Shown one piece after another: positions 44,410-52,369 of a DNA stretch of 64,000 nt. Made by a program: the position numbers and the translations under genes. This DNA comes from Synergistaceae bacterium (GTDB taxonomy: Bacteria > Synergistota > Synergistia > Synergistales > Aminobacteriaceae). Under the pieces are notes generated by a model, which saw nothing but the letters and a program-made list of their open reading frames with translations, searched no databases and was not told the DNA's origin. The stretch's first letter is position 1. Every line of letters starts with the position of its first letter. The stretch spans positions 1 through 64,000 of the forward strand of contig JAFSJJ010000044.1 in assembly GCA_017439345.1 (NCBI GenBank), given 5' to 3'.

Positions 44410-45548
44410 TGACTTATCCGGAAGATTGGGAGGTTAAGAAGTTAGGGGAATGTTGCATTATTCTTGATAACAAACGGAAGCCTGTTAGCGGTTCGGTACG
44501 TGTAGCCGGGAAATATCCTTATTACGGAGCTAACGGAATTCTTGATTATGTTTCGAGTTATATTTTTGATGGAGTCTATGTCTTGGTAGGTGAAGACGGA
44601 AGCGTTATAACTCCTAATGGTAATCCGGTCGTAACGTGGGCTGAGGGTAAAATATGGGTGAATAATCATGCTCATGTTGTACAAGAGAAAGAGGGTACTT
44701 CTTTACGTTATCTTTTCTACGCACTACAAACTATCAACATATCAGAACTGATTCACGGTAACATTCCGAAATTTACAGGCCGTGACTTGCGTAATCTTCA
44801 AATCCCGATTCCCCCTCTCCCGGAGCAGCAGGCCATAGCGGACACTCTAACAGTATTCGACACTCACATAACTAACCTTGCAAATCTCATCGCCAAAAAG
44901 AAAGCTATCAGAGACGGCGCACTTGATGACCTGATGAGCGCAAGGACGAGGCTTAAAGGGTTTAGCGGTCAGTGGGAGGTTAAGAAGTTAGGGGAGCTTG
45001 GAGTCGTAAAAATGTGTCGTAGAATTTTCCAAGAGCAAACAAGACCGGTCGGCCAGATTCCATTTTACAAGATAGGAACATTCGGCGGAGAAGCTGACGC
45101 GTATATAACTCGTGAGCTATACGAAAAATATAAAAGTTTATATCCTTATCCTAAAATCGGAGATGTGTTACTTTCTGCTGCCGGTACAATCGGACGCGCT
45201 GTTATATTTGACGGCAAAGATTCATACTTTCAAGATTCAAATATTGTGTGGCTTGATGTTAATCACGATGTAATATGCAACAAGTTTCTATACTATTTTT
45301 ATCGCTCGTGTCATTGGCATAACATAGAAGGTACAACTATCAACAGACTATATAACAGCATAATCTTAGATACTCCAATAAATCTTCCTCCCCTCCCTGA
45401 GCAGCAAGCCATAGCCGACACCCTCACAGCATTTGATGACGAGATCAACGCCCTCGAGTCCGAACGCGCTAAAATAATTCAGATTAGAGACGGAGCAATG
45501 AACGATTTATTAACCGGAAAGGTGAGACTATTACATCATGGAAAGTGA
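44409..45548 (+). CDS. hsdS: Type I restriction-modification specificity subunit
   Basis: The 379-residue protein has two target-recognition domains (about 1-140 and 190-325), each followed by a conserved helical region containing PPLPEQQAIADTLT and an RDGA.(D/N)DL motif. Each recognition domain begins with WEVKKLGE. The duplicated segments are near-identical at DNA level, including a 23-base perfect repeat. The bipartite DNA target cannot be predicted by eye. It overlaps hsdM by 1 base and hsdR by 11 bases. Confidence 0.95.
   Translation: MTYPEDWEVKKLGECCIILDNKRKPVSGSVRVAGKYPYYGANGILDYVSSYIFDGVYVLVGEDGSVITPNGNPVVTWAEGKIWVNNHAHVVQEKEGTSLRYLFYALQTINISELIHGNIPKFTGRDLRNLQIPIPPLPEQQAIADTLTVFDTHITNLANLIAKKKAIRDGALDDLMSARTRLKGFSGQWEVKKLGELGVVKMCRRIFQEQTRPVGQIPFYKIGTFGGEADAYITRELYEKYKSLYPYPKIGDVLLSAAGTIGRAVIFDGKDSYFQDSNIVWLDVNHDVICNKFLYYFYRSCHWHNIEGTTINRLYNSIILDTPINLPPLPEQQAIADTLTAFDDEINALESERAKIIQIRDGAMNDLLTGKVRLLHHGK
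44427..44449 (+). repeat. 23-base direct repeat in hsdS (copy 1)
   Basis: Starts TGGGAGGTTAAGAAG and is repeated exactly at 44973-44995. The two copies precede the two recognition domains, 546 bases apart. Confidence 0.95.
44973..44995 (+). repeat. 23-base direct repeat in hsdS (copy 2)
   Basis: Second exact copy of the segment at 44427-44449, at the start of the second recognition domain. Confidence 0.95.
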
Positions 45549-48500
45549 AAGACAGCTTCAGGAACGCGTTAAAAGATGGCTGGCTGATGATTTACACTAT
45601 GAATTTATCGGCAATCGGGAAAATATCAACAACACTTCAGTAATTTGCGGGTACTTGACTAAAAATTTGCGCTCGCGGGGTTATAAAGATGACGTTATTA
45701 ACAAGGCTCGTGAAAGACTCTGCAGCTTGGCCGGCTCTCAGGGCGAGTCACTATACTTTGCAAATGAACGGGTCTATAACTTACTGCGCTACGGTGTGAA
45801 CGTGAAAGACTCTAACGGCGAATATATAACGGTGAATTATATCGACTGGCAGAATATTGACAAGAATAATTTTTACTTCGCTGAAGAGGTTACAATTTCA
45901 CTCAGAGAACGCAAACGCCCTGATTTGGTCCTGTACGTCAACGGTATAGCCCTCGCAGTGATTGAGCTTAAGAATTCCCGTGTCTCAGTCAATGAAGGTA
46001 TACGGCAGATGATTCGCAATCAAAGCGGCGAATGTATTCAAACTTTCTTTAACACTACTCAGCTTTTAATGTCAGGAAATGATTCGCAGGGACTCAGATA
46101 CGGAACTATAGAGACTCCGGAGAAATATTATTTAACGTGGCATGAAGACAAGAACGCAGAGGACTCGCTTTCACTCAAAATCAGGACAGCTCAGTCAAGA
46201 GAGAAAAATATTTTACGTGACGGAATTATTTCACTCTGCCAGCATGAAAGATTTCTTAACATCATTCACGACTTCATAATATTTGACAACGGAGTCAAGA
46301 AACTTGCACGTCATAATCAATATTTCGCAGTAATTGCTGCTCAGGCTCGAATCTTGGACGGAGAAGGCGGAATAATCTGGAACACTCAAGGCTCCGGAAA
46401 GTCTTTAATAATGGTATGGCTTGCGAGGTGGATACGTGAACACATCGACGACAGCAGAGTCGTAATCGTTACAGACCGTGAAGAGCTGGACTCTCAGATT
46501 TCGGACGTATTCAGCAGGGCAGGAGAGAAAAATATCAAGCGTGCAAGAAGCGGCCGGGACTTACGCAACATCTTGAATAATAACGTTGATTATATAATCT
46601 GCTCTCTGATTCACAAGTACGGTCATAACTCAGGGAAAGACTCAGATATTGAGTTATACATTCAGCAGCTCTTGAAGGACTTGCCAAAGAATTACGAAGC
46701 TAAAGGCAATATCATAGCTTTCATTGACGAATGCCACCGCACGAACTCCGGGAAACTTCATAAAGCAATGAGACAGCTAATGCCTCGTGCTAAGTTCATA
46801 GGCTTTACTGGGACTCCGTTGTTGAAGTCTGATAAACTATCAAGTGTAAAAATATTCGGAGCGTACATTCACACGTATAAATTTGATGAAGCTGTTAATG
46901 ACGGCGTTGTTGTTGATTTGAGATACGAAGCAAGGGACGTTGACCAGTATTTGACGGACTCAAGAAAGATTGACACGTTATTTGAAGTCAAGACTCAGGG
47001 ATTGACCGAACACGCTAAAGAAGAGTTAAAACGCAGGTGGGCGACTATCAGCAAGTTATACAGCTCGCGTGAAAGACTCGAACGTATAGCAGCAGATATA
47101 CTTTACGACATGGACACCAAACCGAGATTAGCAGACGGCAGGGGCAACGCTATTCTTGTAGCAGGGAGCATTTACGAGGCTTGCAGGTACTGGGAAATTT
47201 TCCAGAGCAAAGGCTTCACACGGTGCGCAGTAGTTACATCATACGAACCTTCAGAAAAGAACGTCAGGACAGCTTCACAACACGGCGAGGACGAATACAA
47301 GAAAAATATTTATGAACGAATGCTTAACGGCCAAGACCCAAAGGACTTCGAGACCTACGCAAAGAATACTTTCAAGCAGGCACCTTCACAAATGAAATTA
47401 TTGATTGTCGTAGATAAATTATTAACAGGCTTTGACGCTCCCCACGCAACGTATTTATATATTGACAAGAGCATGAGGGATCACGATTTGTTTCAAGCCA
47501 TATGCAGGGTCAACAGGACTGACGGCGACGATAAGAATTACGGCTACATAGTTGATTATATGGACCTGTTCAGAAATATAGAGTCAGCAATACAAGATTA
47601 CACTTCAGGAGCATTTGATAATTATGATAAGGACGACATTGAAAACTTGCTGAGAAATTCTTATAACGAGGCAGAGGCAGAACTAAGAGCTAATCTTCAG
47701 GCTTTGAATGAATTAGAGTCAGGAGTTCGTGAGTCAAAACGTGATAGTGATTACATCGAATACTTTTGCGGTGATGATAATGAAAAAATGCGCGAGACTT
47801 TCTACAAGCTGACCTCTTCACTGACTAGATCATTTGCTGACTGCTGCGACAGATTAATAACTCACTATAATTATTCGGATAAAAGAGTTCATGAAATCAG
47901 GAGTCAAATTCAGAACTATAATAGACTCAAAGATTTAATCAAACTTGCTAGCCTTGATTATATTGACCTGAAGGGCTATGAAGCTGACATGAGATATATA
48001 CTTGATACTTATATTCATGCAGGGGACTCAAGAATTATTAGCGAACTGTCTAATATGTCCCTCGTTGAGCTGCTGGTTGACGGCAAGAATAAAGACGTTC
48101 TGAAAGAATTAAACTGCGATGACACGGCCAAGCCTGATATAATCGAGAATAATATAGCTTACGAGATAATACAAAAGATAAATGCTAATCCGGTGTATTA
48201 CTCCAAACTTTCGGACATGTTGAAAGCATTAATTAAGCGTCGCAAGAATGAAGCTGTTGATTACTCGCAGTATTTGATTGAAGTCGTAGAGATTGCCCGA
48301 AAAGTCTTACACCCTGAAGATGATATTATTTACCCTGAGTCAGTCAAAGATAGTGCAGCAAGAAGAGCATTATACGATTACGTAAATCACGACGAAAATT
48401 TGACCAGCAAACTTGATAAAGCAATTAATGAGAGCATAGAGCAGGGCTTCAGGGAGAACGCACAGAAATCACGTAAAATTCAGCAATACATTTATAATAC

Positions 48501-48591
48501 TCTTATAGAGTCAGGAGTAAATCATGACAAAGCTATTAACGACACAGCAAAAATTTTTGACATAGTGAAGGCTCAAGATGAATATGAATAA
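45538..48591 (+). CDS. hsdR: Type I restriction endonuclease subunit
   Basis: The 1017-residue protein has an N-terminal PD-ExK nuclease (RPDLVLYVNGIALAVIELKNS, about 139-160), an SF2 translocase with Walker A NTQGSGKS (about 281-288), DECH box (FIDECHRT) and motif III GFTGTPL, then the second RecA domain and a C-terminal helical region. It cuts unmodified DNA after translocation. It overlaps hsdS by 11 bases and the following peptidase gene by 14. Confidence 0.96.
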   Translation: MESERQLQERVKRWLADDLHYEFIGNRENINNTSVICGYLTKNLRSRGYKDDVINKARERLCSLAGSQGESLYFANERVYNLLRYGVNVKDSNGEYITVNYIDWQNIDKNNFYFAEEVTISLRERKRPDLVLYVNGIALAVIELKNSRVSVNEGIRQMIRNQSGECIQTFFNTTQLLMSGNDSQGLRYGTIETPEKYYLTWHEDKNAEDSLSLKIRTAQSREKNILRDGIISLCQHERFLNIIHDFIIFDNGVKKLARHNQYFAVIAAQARILDGEGGIIWNTQGSGKSLIMVWLARWIREHIDDSRVVIVTDREELDSQISDVFSRAGEKNIKRARSGRDLRNILNNNVDYIICSLIHKYGHNSGKDSDIELYIQQLLKDLPKNYEAKGNIIAFIDECHRTNSGKLHKAMRQLMPRAKFIGFTGTPLLKSDKLSSVKIFGAYIHTYKFDEAVNDGVVVDLRYEARDVDQYLTDSRKIDTLFEVKTQGLTEHAKEELKRRWATISKLYSSRERLERIAADILYDMDTKPRLADGRGNAILVAGSIYEACRYWEIFQSKGFTRCAVVTSYEPSEKNVRTASQHGEDEYKKNIYERMLNGQDPKDFETYAKNTFKQAPSQMKLLIVVDKLLTGFDAPHATYLYIDKSMRDHDLFQAICRVNRTDGDDKNYGYIVDYMDLFRNIESAIQDYTSGAFDNYDKDDIENLLRNSYNEAEAELRANLQALNELESGVRESKRDSDYIEYFCGDDNEKMRETFYKLTSSLTRSFADCCDRLITHYNYSDKRVHEIRSQIQNYNRLKDLIKLASLDYIDLKGYEADMRYILDTYIHAGDSRIISELSNMSLVELLVDGKNKDVLKELNCDDTAKPDIIENNIAYEIIQKINANPVYYSKLSDMLKALIKRRKNEAVDYSQYLIEVVEIARKVLHPEDDIIYPESVKDSAARRALYDYVNHDENLTSKLDKAINESIEQGFRENAQKSRKIQQYIYNTLIESGVNHDKAINDTAKIFDIVKAQDEYE

Positions 48592-49321
48592 TCACAAAAT
48601 AATTACAGTCGGTGAATTCGTGCTTAAAGTCTTTGAACGTTCCAGACAAAAGCATATGTATATACGGGTAATGCCTCCCAACGGTGATTTAATTGCCAGC
48701 GTTCCTTCTGGGACACCGGATAATGCAATAAGAGATTTAGTTCTGAGTAAAGCTGTGAAGATAATCAAGATTCAAGACAAATTCCGCAGTCAATACAGGC
48801 AGTCAAGGCGCGAATACGTCTCAGGCGAAACGTTTTATTACTGGGGAGTGCCTCACATGCTTCAAGTTAATTATTTCACAGAACAGCCAAGCAAATTTAT
48901 AAAGCATAAAATAGAGATAGTCCCGAATAAAATAATTATGAGAGTTCATGAAGGTACATCAAGAGACAGACGCAGAACTTTTTTAACGGAACATTTAAGA
49001 TTCGAGCTCGATGAAATGGTCAGATTGCTGCTCCCTGAATATGAGAGAAAATTTGCAATCAAGCTAAATAGATTTATGGTTCGCAACATGAAGACGCGCT
49101 GGGGTTCGTGCAACATTCGTGAAAGAAATATAATGCTCAATCTTCAGCTGGTGACTAAACCCTTGATTTGCCTTGAATTCGTCTTACATCATGAGTTCGT
49201 TCACTTTTTCGAGAGACTTCACAATAACAGATTTAAGCGCATATTATCAGCATATTATCCTAACTGGAGGGAAGCAGATCAGCTCATGCAGAGTATGCCT
49301 TTAGAGTGCTGGGAAAAATAA
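48578..49321 (+). CDS. YgjP/SprT-like zinc metallopeptidase (DUF45) in the hsd operon
   Basis: The 247-residue protein has the DUF45 pattern: MKTRWGSCN followed by HHEFVHFFERLHNNRFKRILSAYYPNW, with the HExxH-type site as HHEFVH. Such genes often accompany type I restriction operons. The start overlaps hsdR by 14 bases, indicating coupled translation. Its substrate is unknown; a role in trimming or controlling the restriction subunit is speculation. Confidence 0.88.
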   Translation: MNMNNHKIITVGEFVLKVFERSRQKHMYIRVMPPNGDLIASVPSGTPDNAIRDLVLSKAVKIIKIQDKFRSQYRQSRREYVSGETFYYWGVPHMLQVNYFTEQPSKFIKHKIEIVPNKIIMRVHEGTSRDRRRTFLTEHLRFELDEMVRLLLPEYERKFAIKLNRFMVRNMKTRWGSCNIRERNIMLNLQLVTKPLICLEFVLHHEFVHFFERLHNNRFKRILSAYYPNWREADQLMQSMPLECWEK

Positions 49322-49342
49322 TAAAGTTTTATTATAATATGA

Positions 49343-49380
49343 AAATCTCTCAAGACTGCTCGAACAATCCTGAGAGATTT
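49343..49380. terminator. Perfect 10-base inverted repeat after the hsd operon
   Basis: AAATCTCTCA (49343-49352) pairs exactly with TGAGAGATTT (49371-49380) around an 18-base loop, 22 bases after the last hsd-operon stop. No long T-run follows, so termination is likely but not certain. Confidence 0.55.
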
Positions 49381-49396
49381 ATAAAAGTTATTTAAC

Positions 49397-49604
49397 CTAA
49401 ATTCGCAAGAATTCTCCCTCCTCCATAGGTGGGAGATGAATTGCGCGATATATTATATTGTGTTATATTATCACACATATCTACCGTAGGGACTACGGGA
49501 AGTAACGCCTATGGAGAGGACGTAAGACGACTTCAGCCAGTACGAGTGGAGCGCAGCCTCGATGAATTAGGAAGCCGACACTTCTATAAGTGGCGGTAGT
49601 TCAC
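49397..49604 (+). mobile_element. IS605-type relic: left end joined to TnpB 3' end, transposase genes deleted
   Basis: TTTAAC at 49391-49396 matches the target used by H. pylori IS605. An imperfect palindrome follows (49404-49445; TCCC..GGGA core), like IS200/IS605 left-end hairpins. From 49483 a frame reads TVGTTGSNAYGEDVRRL and continues to TAG at 49597, the typical C-terminus of TnpB. The right end closes with a hairpin (49575-49596: CCG.CACTT/AAGTG.CGG) and GTAGTTCAC, the standard IS605 terminus. Everything between left end and the last 38 TnpB codons is missing. It cannot move without TnpA supplied elsewhere. Confidence 0.85.
49480..49604 (+). ncRNA. Omega-RNA-like (TnpB guide RNA scaffold) sequence without tnpB
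   Basis: The 3' end of IS605-family tnpB genes doubles as the scaffold of the TnpB guide RNA. This stretch has the conserved terminal hairpin and GTAGTTCAC end. If transcribed on the plus strand, the guide would start at 49605 with TTATTCTGAAATGTCA. No expression evidence is available from sequence, and the 5' limit is a guess. Confidence 0.5.
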
Positions 49605-49829
49605 TTATTCTGAAATGTCAATGTCGTCCTCGCTGGTAGTTACGACTTTGGCACCTTTGGCTGTAACGGGGGTACTTGCGAATATGCTCCCGTTAGTTAT
49701 TATTCCGGTCATTAAGGCCTTAACATCAGTTGCTTCAAGTTCGGCTGATACGTGGCTGTACGATAAGCTCATGTTCTTGCCTTCTCTGTCAGTGAATGTC
49801 AGTACCAGCTTCTTGGTAGTTCCTGCCAT
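49605..49829 (-). CDS. DUF2922-like small protein
   Basis: The 74-residue protein (KKLVLTFTDREGKNMSLSYSHV; VKALMTGIITNGSIF) fits DUF2922, a family of short proteins usually encoded with a DUF1659 protein, as here. Function unknown. The stop codon lies exactly at the border of the IS605-type relic, so the C-terminus may have been slightly altered or just spared by the insertion. The ATG follows AGGAGGTGAATTAG. Confidence 0.82.
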   Translation of the reverse strand: MAGTTKKLVLTFTDREGKNMSLSYSHVSAELEATDVKALMTGIITNGSIFASTPVTAKGAKVVTTSEDDIDISE

Positions 49830-49871
49830 CTAATTCACCTCCTATCATAATTCATAATTGCGATTATTGCT

Positions 49872-50102
49872 CTATTCGCCTGCCTCAAGGTCGTTAGTAA
49901 CGGAATTCTGAACTTTATACACAGGAAGTTCAAGAACTGGTCTGAGCAAATTCACGATGTTTAATGCCTTCTGAGCGTCAAATGCATCTACTTTGAGAGA
50001 GCCGAGACTCTGGTTAATCGTCTTGATCTGGCCGGTCTCTGTAGTGCCGTTATTGAGCTTTACTGTGCAGGAAACCCGCTGTTGTGTCGTTATAACTGCC
50101 AT
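49872..50102 (-). CDS. DUF1659-like small protein
   Basis: The 76-residue protein (TTQQRVSCTVKLNNGTTETGQIKTINQSLGSLKVDAFDAQKALNI) resembles DUF1659 and precedes the DUF2922 gene by 42 bases, the usual order of this pair. Function unknown. The ATG follows AAGGAAGTGAACC. The pair has its own leader after the terminator of the downstream unit. Confidence 0.8.
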   Translation of the reverse strand: MAVITTQQRVSCTVKLNNGTTETGQIKTINQSLGSLKVDAFDAQKALNIVNLLRPVLELPVYKVQNSVTNDLEAGE

Positions 50103-50170
50103 TTTTGGTTCACTTCCTTTCGTTTGGTTTACAAGTGATATTATAAATCATATTTGCAACCTGTCAAGCA

Positions 50171-50207
50171 TAAAAAATAACAGGCTCAAAGCTAAGCCCT
50201 GAACCTG
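50171..50207 (-). terminator. Intrinsic terminator of the orphan binding-protein gene
   Basis: On the minus strand CAGGTTCAGGGC pairs fully (with G-U pairs) with GCTTTGAGCCTG around TTA and is followed by TTATTTTTTA. Confidence 0.85.
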
Positions 50208-50226
50208 CTGATATATGCGTTAATTA

Positions 50227-51216
50227 TTATTTCTTGAAAATGTTATCGAACGTGTTTAATATCTTATCTGAGTTATTCGCTAAGCTCTGAAGGTCTACGT
50301 TCATTGCCGATTTAGCGATACCTTCAACGTCAACGCCGTCTTGTTTTATATCATTGCGGACTGACAAGAGATTATTTGCGATTAATATTTCCTGGCCCTC
50401 TTTGGATAAGATAAAGTCATATAATAACTTGCCGTTCTCGTTATTGGGACTGCCTTTAACTAAGCCTATTGGTGAGAATATCGAAATTAAATCTTTTTTG
50501 AGATACGTAAATCCTATAGGCGAACCTTGAGCCATTAAATTATGAGAAACGTAATCGAGCATAATTCCCACGTGATAGGCACTTGCTGCGACCTGATTAT
50601 GAGTTGCCGTAGTTCCTGATTCGAGTTCACAGCCGTTAGCACGCAGTTTCTTGAAATAGTCTTCGCCGTATTCGGGATTAGCGAGAAGTGCTGCTACAAA
50701 ATATTTTGTCGTCCCTGCACTTGAAGGGTCTGTCATGACGATTTGGCCTTCCCATTTAGGATCGAGCAAATCAAGCCAGCTTTGTGGAGCTTCAGAAGGT
50801 TCGACAATAGCTGAATTGTAGCCTATGCCCATGTTCATCATTCGTGCGCCGGTGTAGTAGCCGTCAGGGTCAATGAATTTAGCGTCAATATATTTTGCTT
50901 CAGGTGATGAATATTTCTCGAGAATTCCTTCACGTTTGAACGAAATATAATCCGCAGGGTCTCCTACCCAGATTACGTCTGCTGCAACTTGGCCTGCTTG
51001 ATGTTCTGTCGCTATTTTCGTGATTACCCGCCCTGTTCCTGCAAAATAATAGTCCATTGTTATATCAGGATATTTTGCCTCGAAACCGTGTTTTATCGCT
51101 ACAAGCTGGTCTTCCTGCATTGATGAATAGAGCATGACTTTTGACGCGCTGAATGAACTTGACGCAAGAACTAGAATTAATGCTAAAGAGAATATAATAT
51201 GTTTAAATTTGAGCAT
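50227..51216 (-). CDS. Orphan ABC substrate-binding protein, FbpA/2-aminoethylphosphonate type
   Basis: The 329-residue precursor has a signal peptide (about 1-23) and the periplasmic-binding fold of the iron(III)/aminoethylphosphonate group: VMLYSSMQEDQLVAIKHGFEAKYP, YYFAGTGRVITKI, ADVIWVGDP, MNMGIGYNSA, WLDLLDPKWEGQIVMTDPSSAGT. The ligand is not certain. No permease or ATPase gene is adjacent and the gene has its own terminator. The ABC genes at 23.6-26.5 kb lack a binding protein and are the natural candidate partner. Confidence 0.9.
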   Translation of the reverse strand: MLKFKHIIFSLALILVLASSSFSASKVMLYSSMQEDQLVAIKHGFEAKYPDITMDYYFAGTGRVITKIATEHQAGQVAADVIWVGDPADYISFKREGILEKYSSPEAKYIDAKFIDPDGYYTGARMMNMGIGYNSAIVEPSEAPQSWLDLLDPKWEGQIVMTDPSSAGTTKYFVAALLANPEYGEDYFKKLRANGCELESGTTATHNQVAASAYHVGIMLDYVSHNLMAQGSPIGFTYLKKDLISIFSPIGLVKGSPNNENGKLLYDFILSKEGQEILIANNLLSVRNDIKQDGVDVEGIAKSAMNVDLQSLANNSDKILNTFDNIFKK

Positions 51217-51262
51217 GAGATTATTACCTGCCTTTGTGAATAAATTTTAATAATTATATATT

Positions 51263-51291
51263 TTGTTGTAATATTTTGCTTGAATTATTAT
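51263..51291 (+). promoter_or_regulatory. Sigma-70-like promoter of the dha operon
   Basis: TTGTTG and TATTAT are separated by 17 bases, about 25 bases upstream of the dhaL start. Confidence 0.5.
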
Positions 51292-51316
51292 TTTTTTACA
51301 GGAGGCGAATTAATCA

Positions 51317-51931
51317 GTGTCAATTTATAAAAGTCTGTGTGAAATCGGCGAGAGAATTATTGCTAATAAAGACTTTCTCACCGAACTTGACAGGGAAATC
51401 GGCGATGCTGACCACGGCGTAAATATGGCGCGAGGCTTTCAGGCAGTCCTTGAGAAAATTACACCTGATGAGAAAGACATAGGCGCAGTTCTCAAGAAGG
51501 CAGGAATGACGCTATTATCTAAAGTCGGCGGAGCTTCAGGACCTCTGTACGGGACAGCTTATATGGAGGCAGGAAAAATTTTAGCAGGCAAAGAAGATTT
51601 AACTCCTGAAGACTTGAAGGCAGCTCTTGAGGCAGCTATTGCAGGAATTCAGAAACGGGGTAAGGCTGTTCGGGGTGAAAAAACTATGCTTGACGCTCTG
51701 ATACCGGCTTACGAGACTTACTGCGAAAATATTAACTCAGGAATGATTAACGCTCTTGATTTAGCCTGTAAGTCAGCTCATGAAGGACTTGAATACACTA
51801 AGACTATAATCGCAACTAAGGGCAGAGCTAGCTATCTAGGTGAAAGAAGTATCGGACATCAAGACCCCGGAGCTGCGAGTATGACTCTTACTCTTGAGGC
51901 AATATTAGACGCATTAAAACAGGAGAATTAA
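51317..51931 (+). CDS. dhaL: Dihydroxyacetone kinase ADP-binding subunit DhaL
   Basis: The 204-residue protein has the ADP/Mg site DREIGDADHGVNMARGF, GGASGPLYGTA and GHQDPGAASMTL. DhaL keeps ADP bound, which DhaM rephosphorylates to ATP for use by DhaK. It starts at GTG 51317, 10 bases after AGGAGGC. It is first in an L-M-K operon, whereas most operons begin with dhaK. Confidence 0.95.
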   Translation: MSIYKSLCEIGERIIANKDFLTELDREIGDADHGVNMARGFQAVLEKITPDEKDIGAVLKKAGMTLLSKVGGASGPLYGTAYMEAGKILAGKEDLTPEDLKAALEAAIAGIQKRGKAVRGEKTMLDALIPAYETYCENINSGMINALDLACKSAHEGLEYTKTIIATKGRASYLGERSIGHQDPGAASMTLTLEAILDALKQEN

Positions 51932-51937
51932 TTAATC

Positions 51938-52333
51938 ATGGTCGGTATAGTTATAGTCTCTCACAGCTGGAAAATTGCAGAAGGTGTATGCGACTTGGCT
52001 CGCGAAATGAGTAACGGCAACTCTGGCATTATCCCCGCAGGAGGACTTGATGACGGCTCTATAGGAACTGACTCAATGAAAATAGCAGAAGCTATCAAGA
52101 ATGCAGATCAGGGCGAAGGAGTTGTTATAATAGCAGATATAGGCAGCGCGATAATGAGTGCTGAGACAGCTATAGAATTACTCGAGGACGAAGGCAGCTC
52201 TATTCACGCGGAAATTGCAGACGCTCCGATTGTTGAAGGCGCAGTGTGTGCAGCAGTTGAGGCAGCAGGAGGCGGAAATCTTGACTCAGTTCTGACCAGC
52301 GCAGAGGAGTCAAAAGACGCTTCAAAATTATAA
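51938..52333 (+). CDS. dhaM: PTS-dependent dihydroxyacetone kinase phosphotransferase subunit DhaM
   Basis: The 131-residue protein is an EIIA-mannose-type domain. GIVIVSHSWKIAEGV contains the phosphorylatable His (about residue 9), and ADIGSAIMSAETAIELL is a family motif. It lacks the HPr and EI-like extensions of E. coli DhaM, so it needs separate PTS enzymes not present in this window. It follows dhaL by 6 bases. Confidence 0.93.
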   Translation: MVGIVIVSHSWKIAEGVCDLAREMSNGNSGIIPAGGLDDGSIGTDSMKIAEAIKNADQGEGVVIIADIGSAIMSAETAIELLEDEGSSIHAEIADAPIVEGAVCAAVEAAGGGNLDSVLTSAEESKDASKL

Positions 52334-52369
52334 TTAATATAAATTATTAAGTCAGGAGGAATTATTTAC

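Noticed and set aside
49429-49599. A 56-codon open frame in the IS605-type relic as an independent gene
   Set aside because: Its C-terminal two-thirds is the TnpB tail and the rest is non-coding left-end sequence. No ribosome-binding site precedes it.
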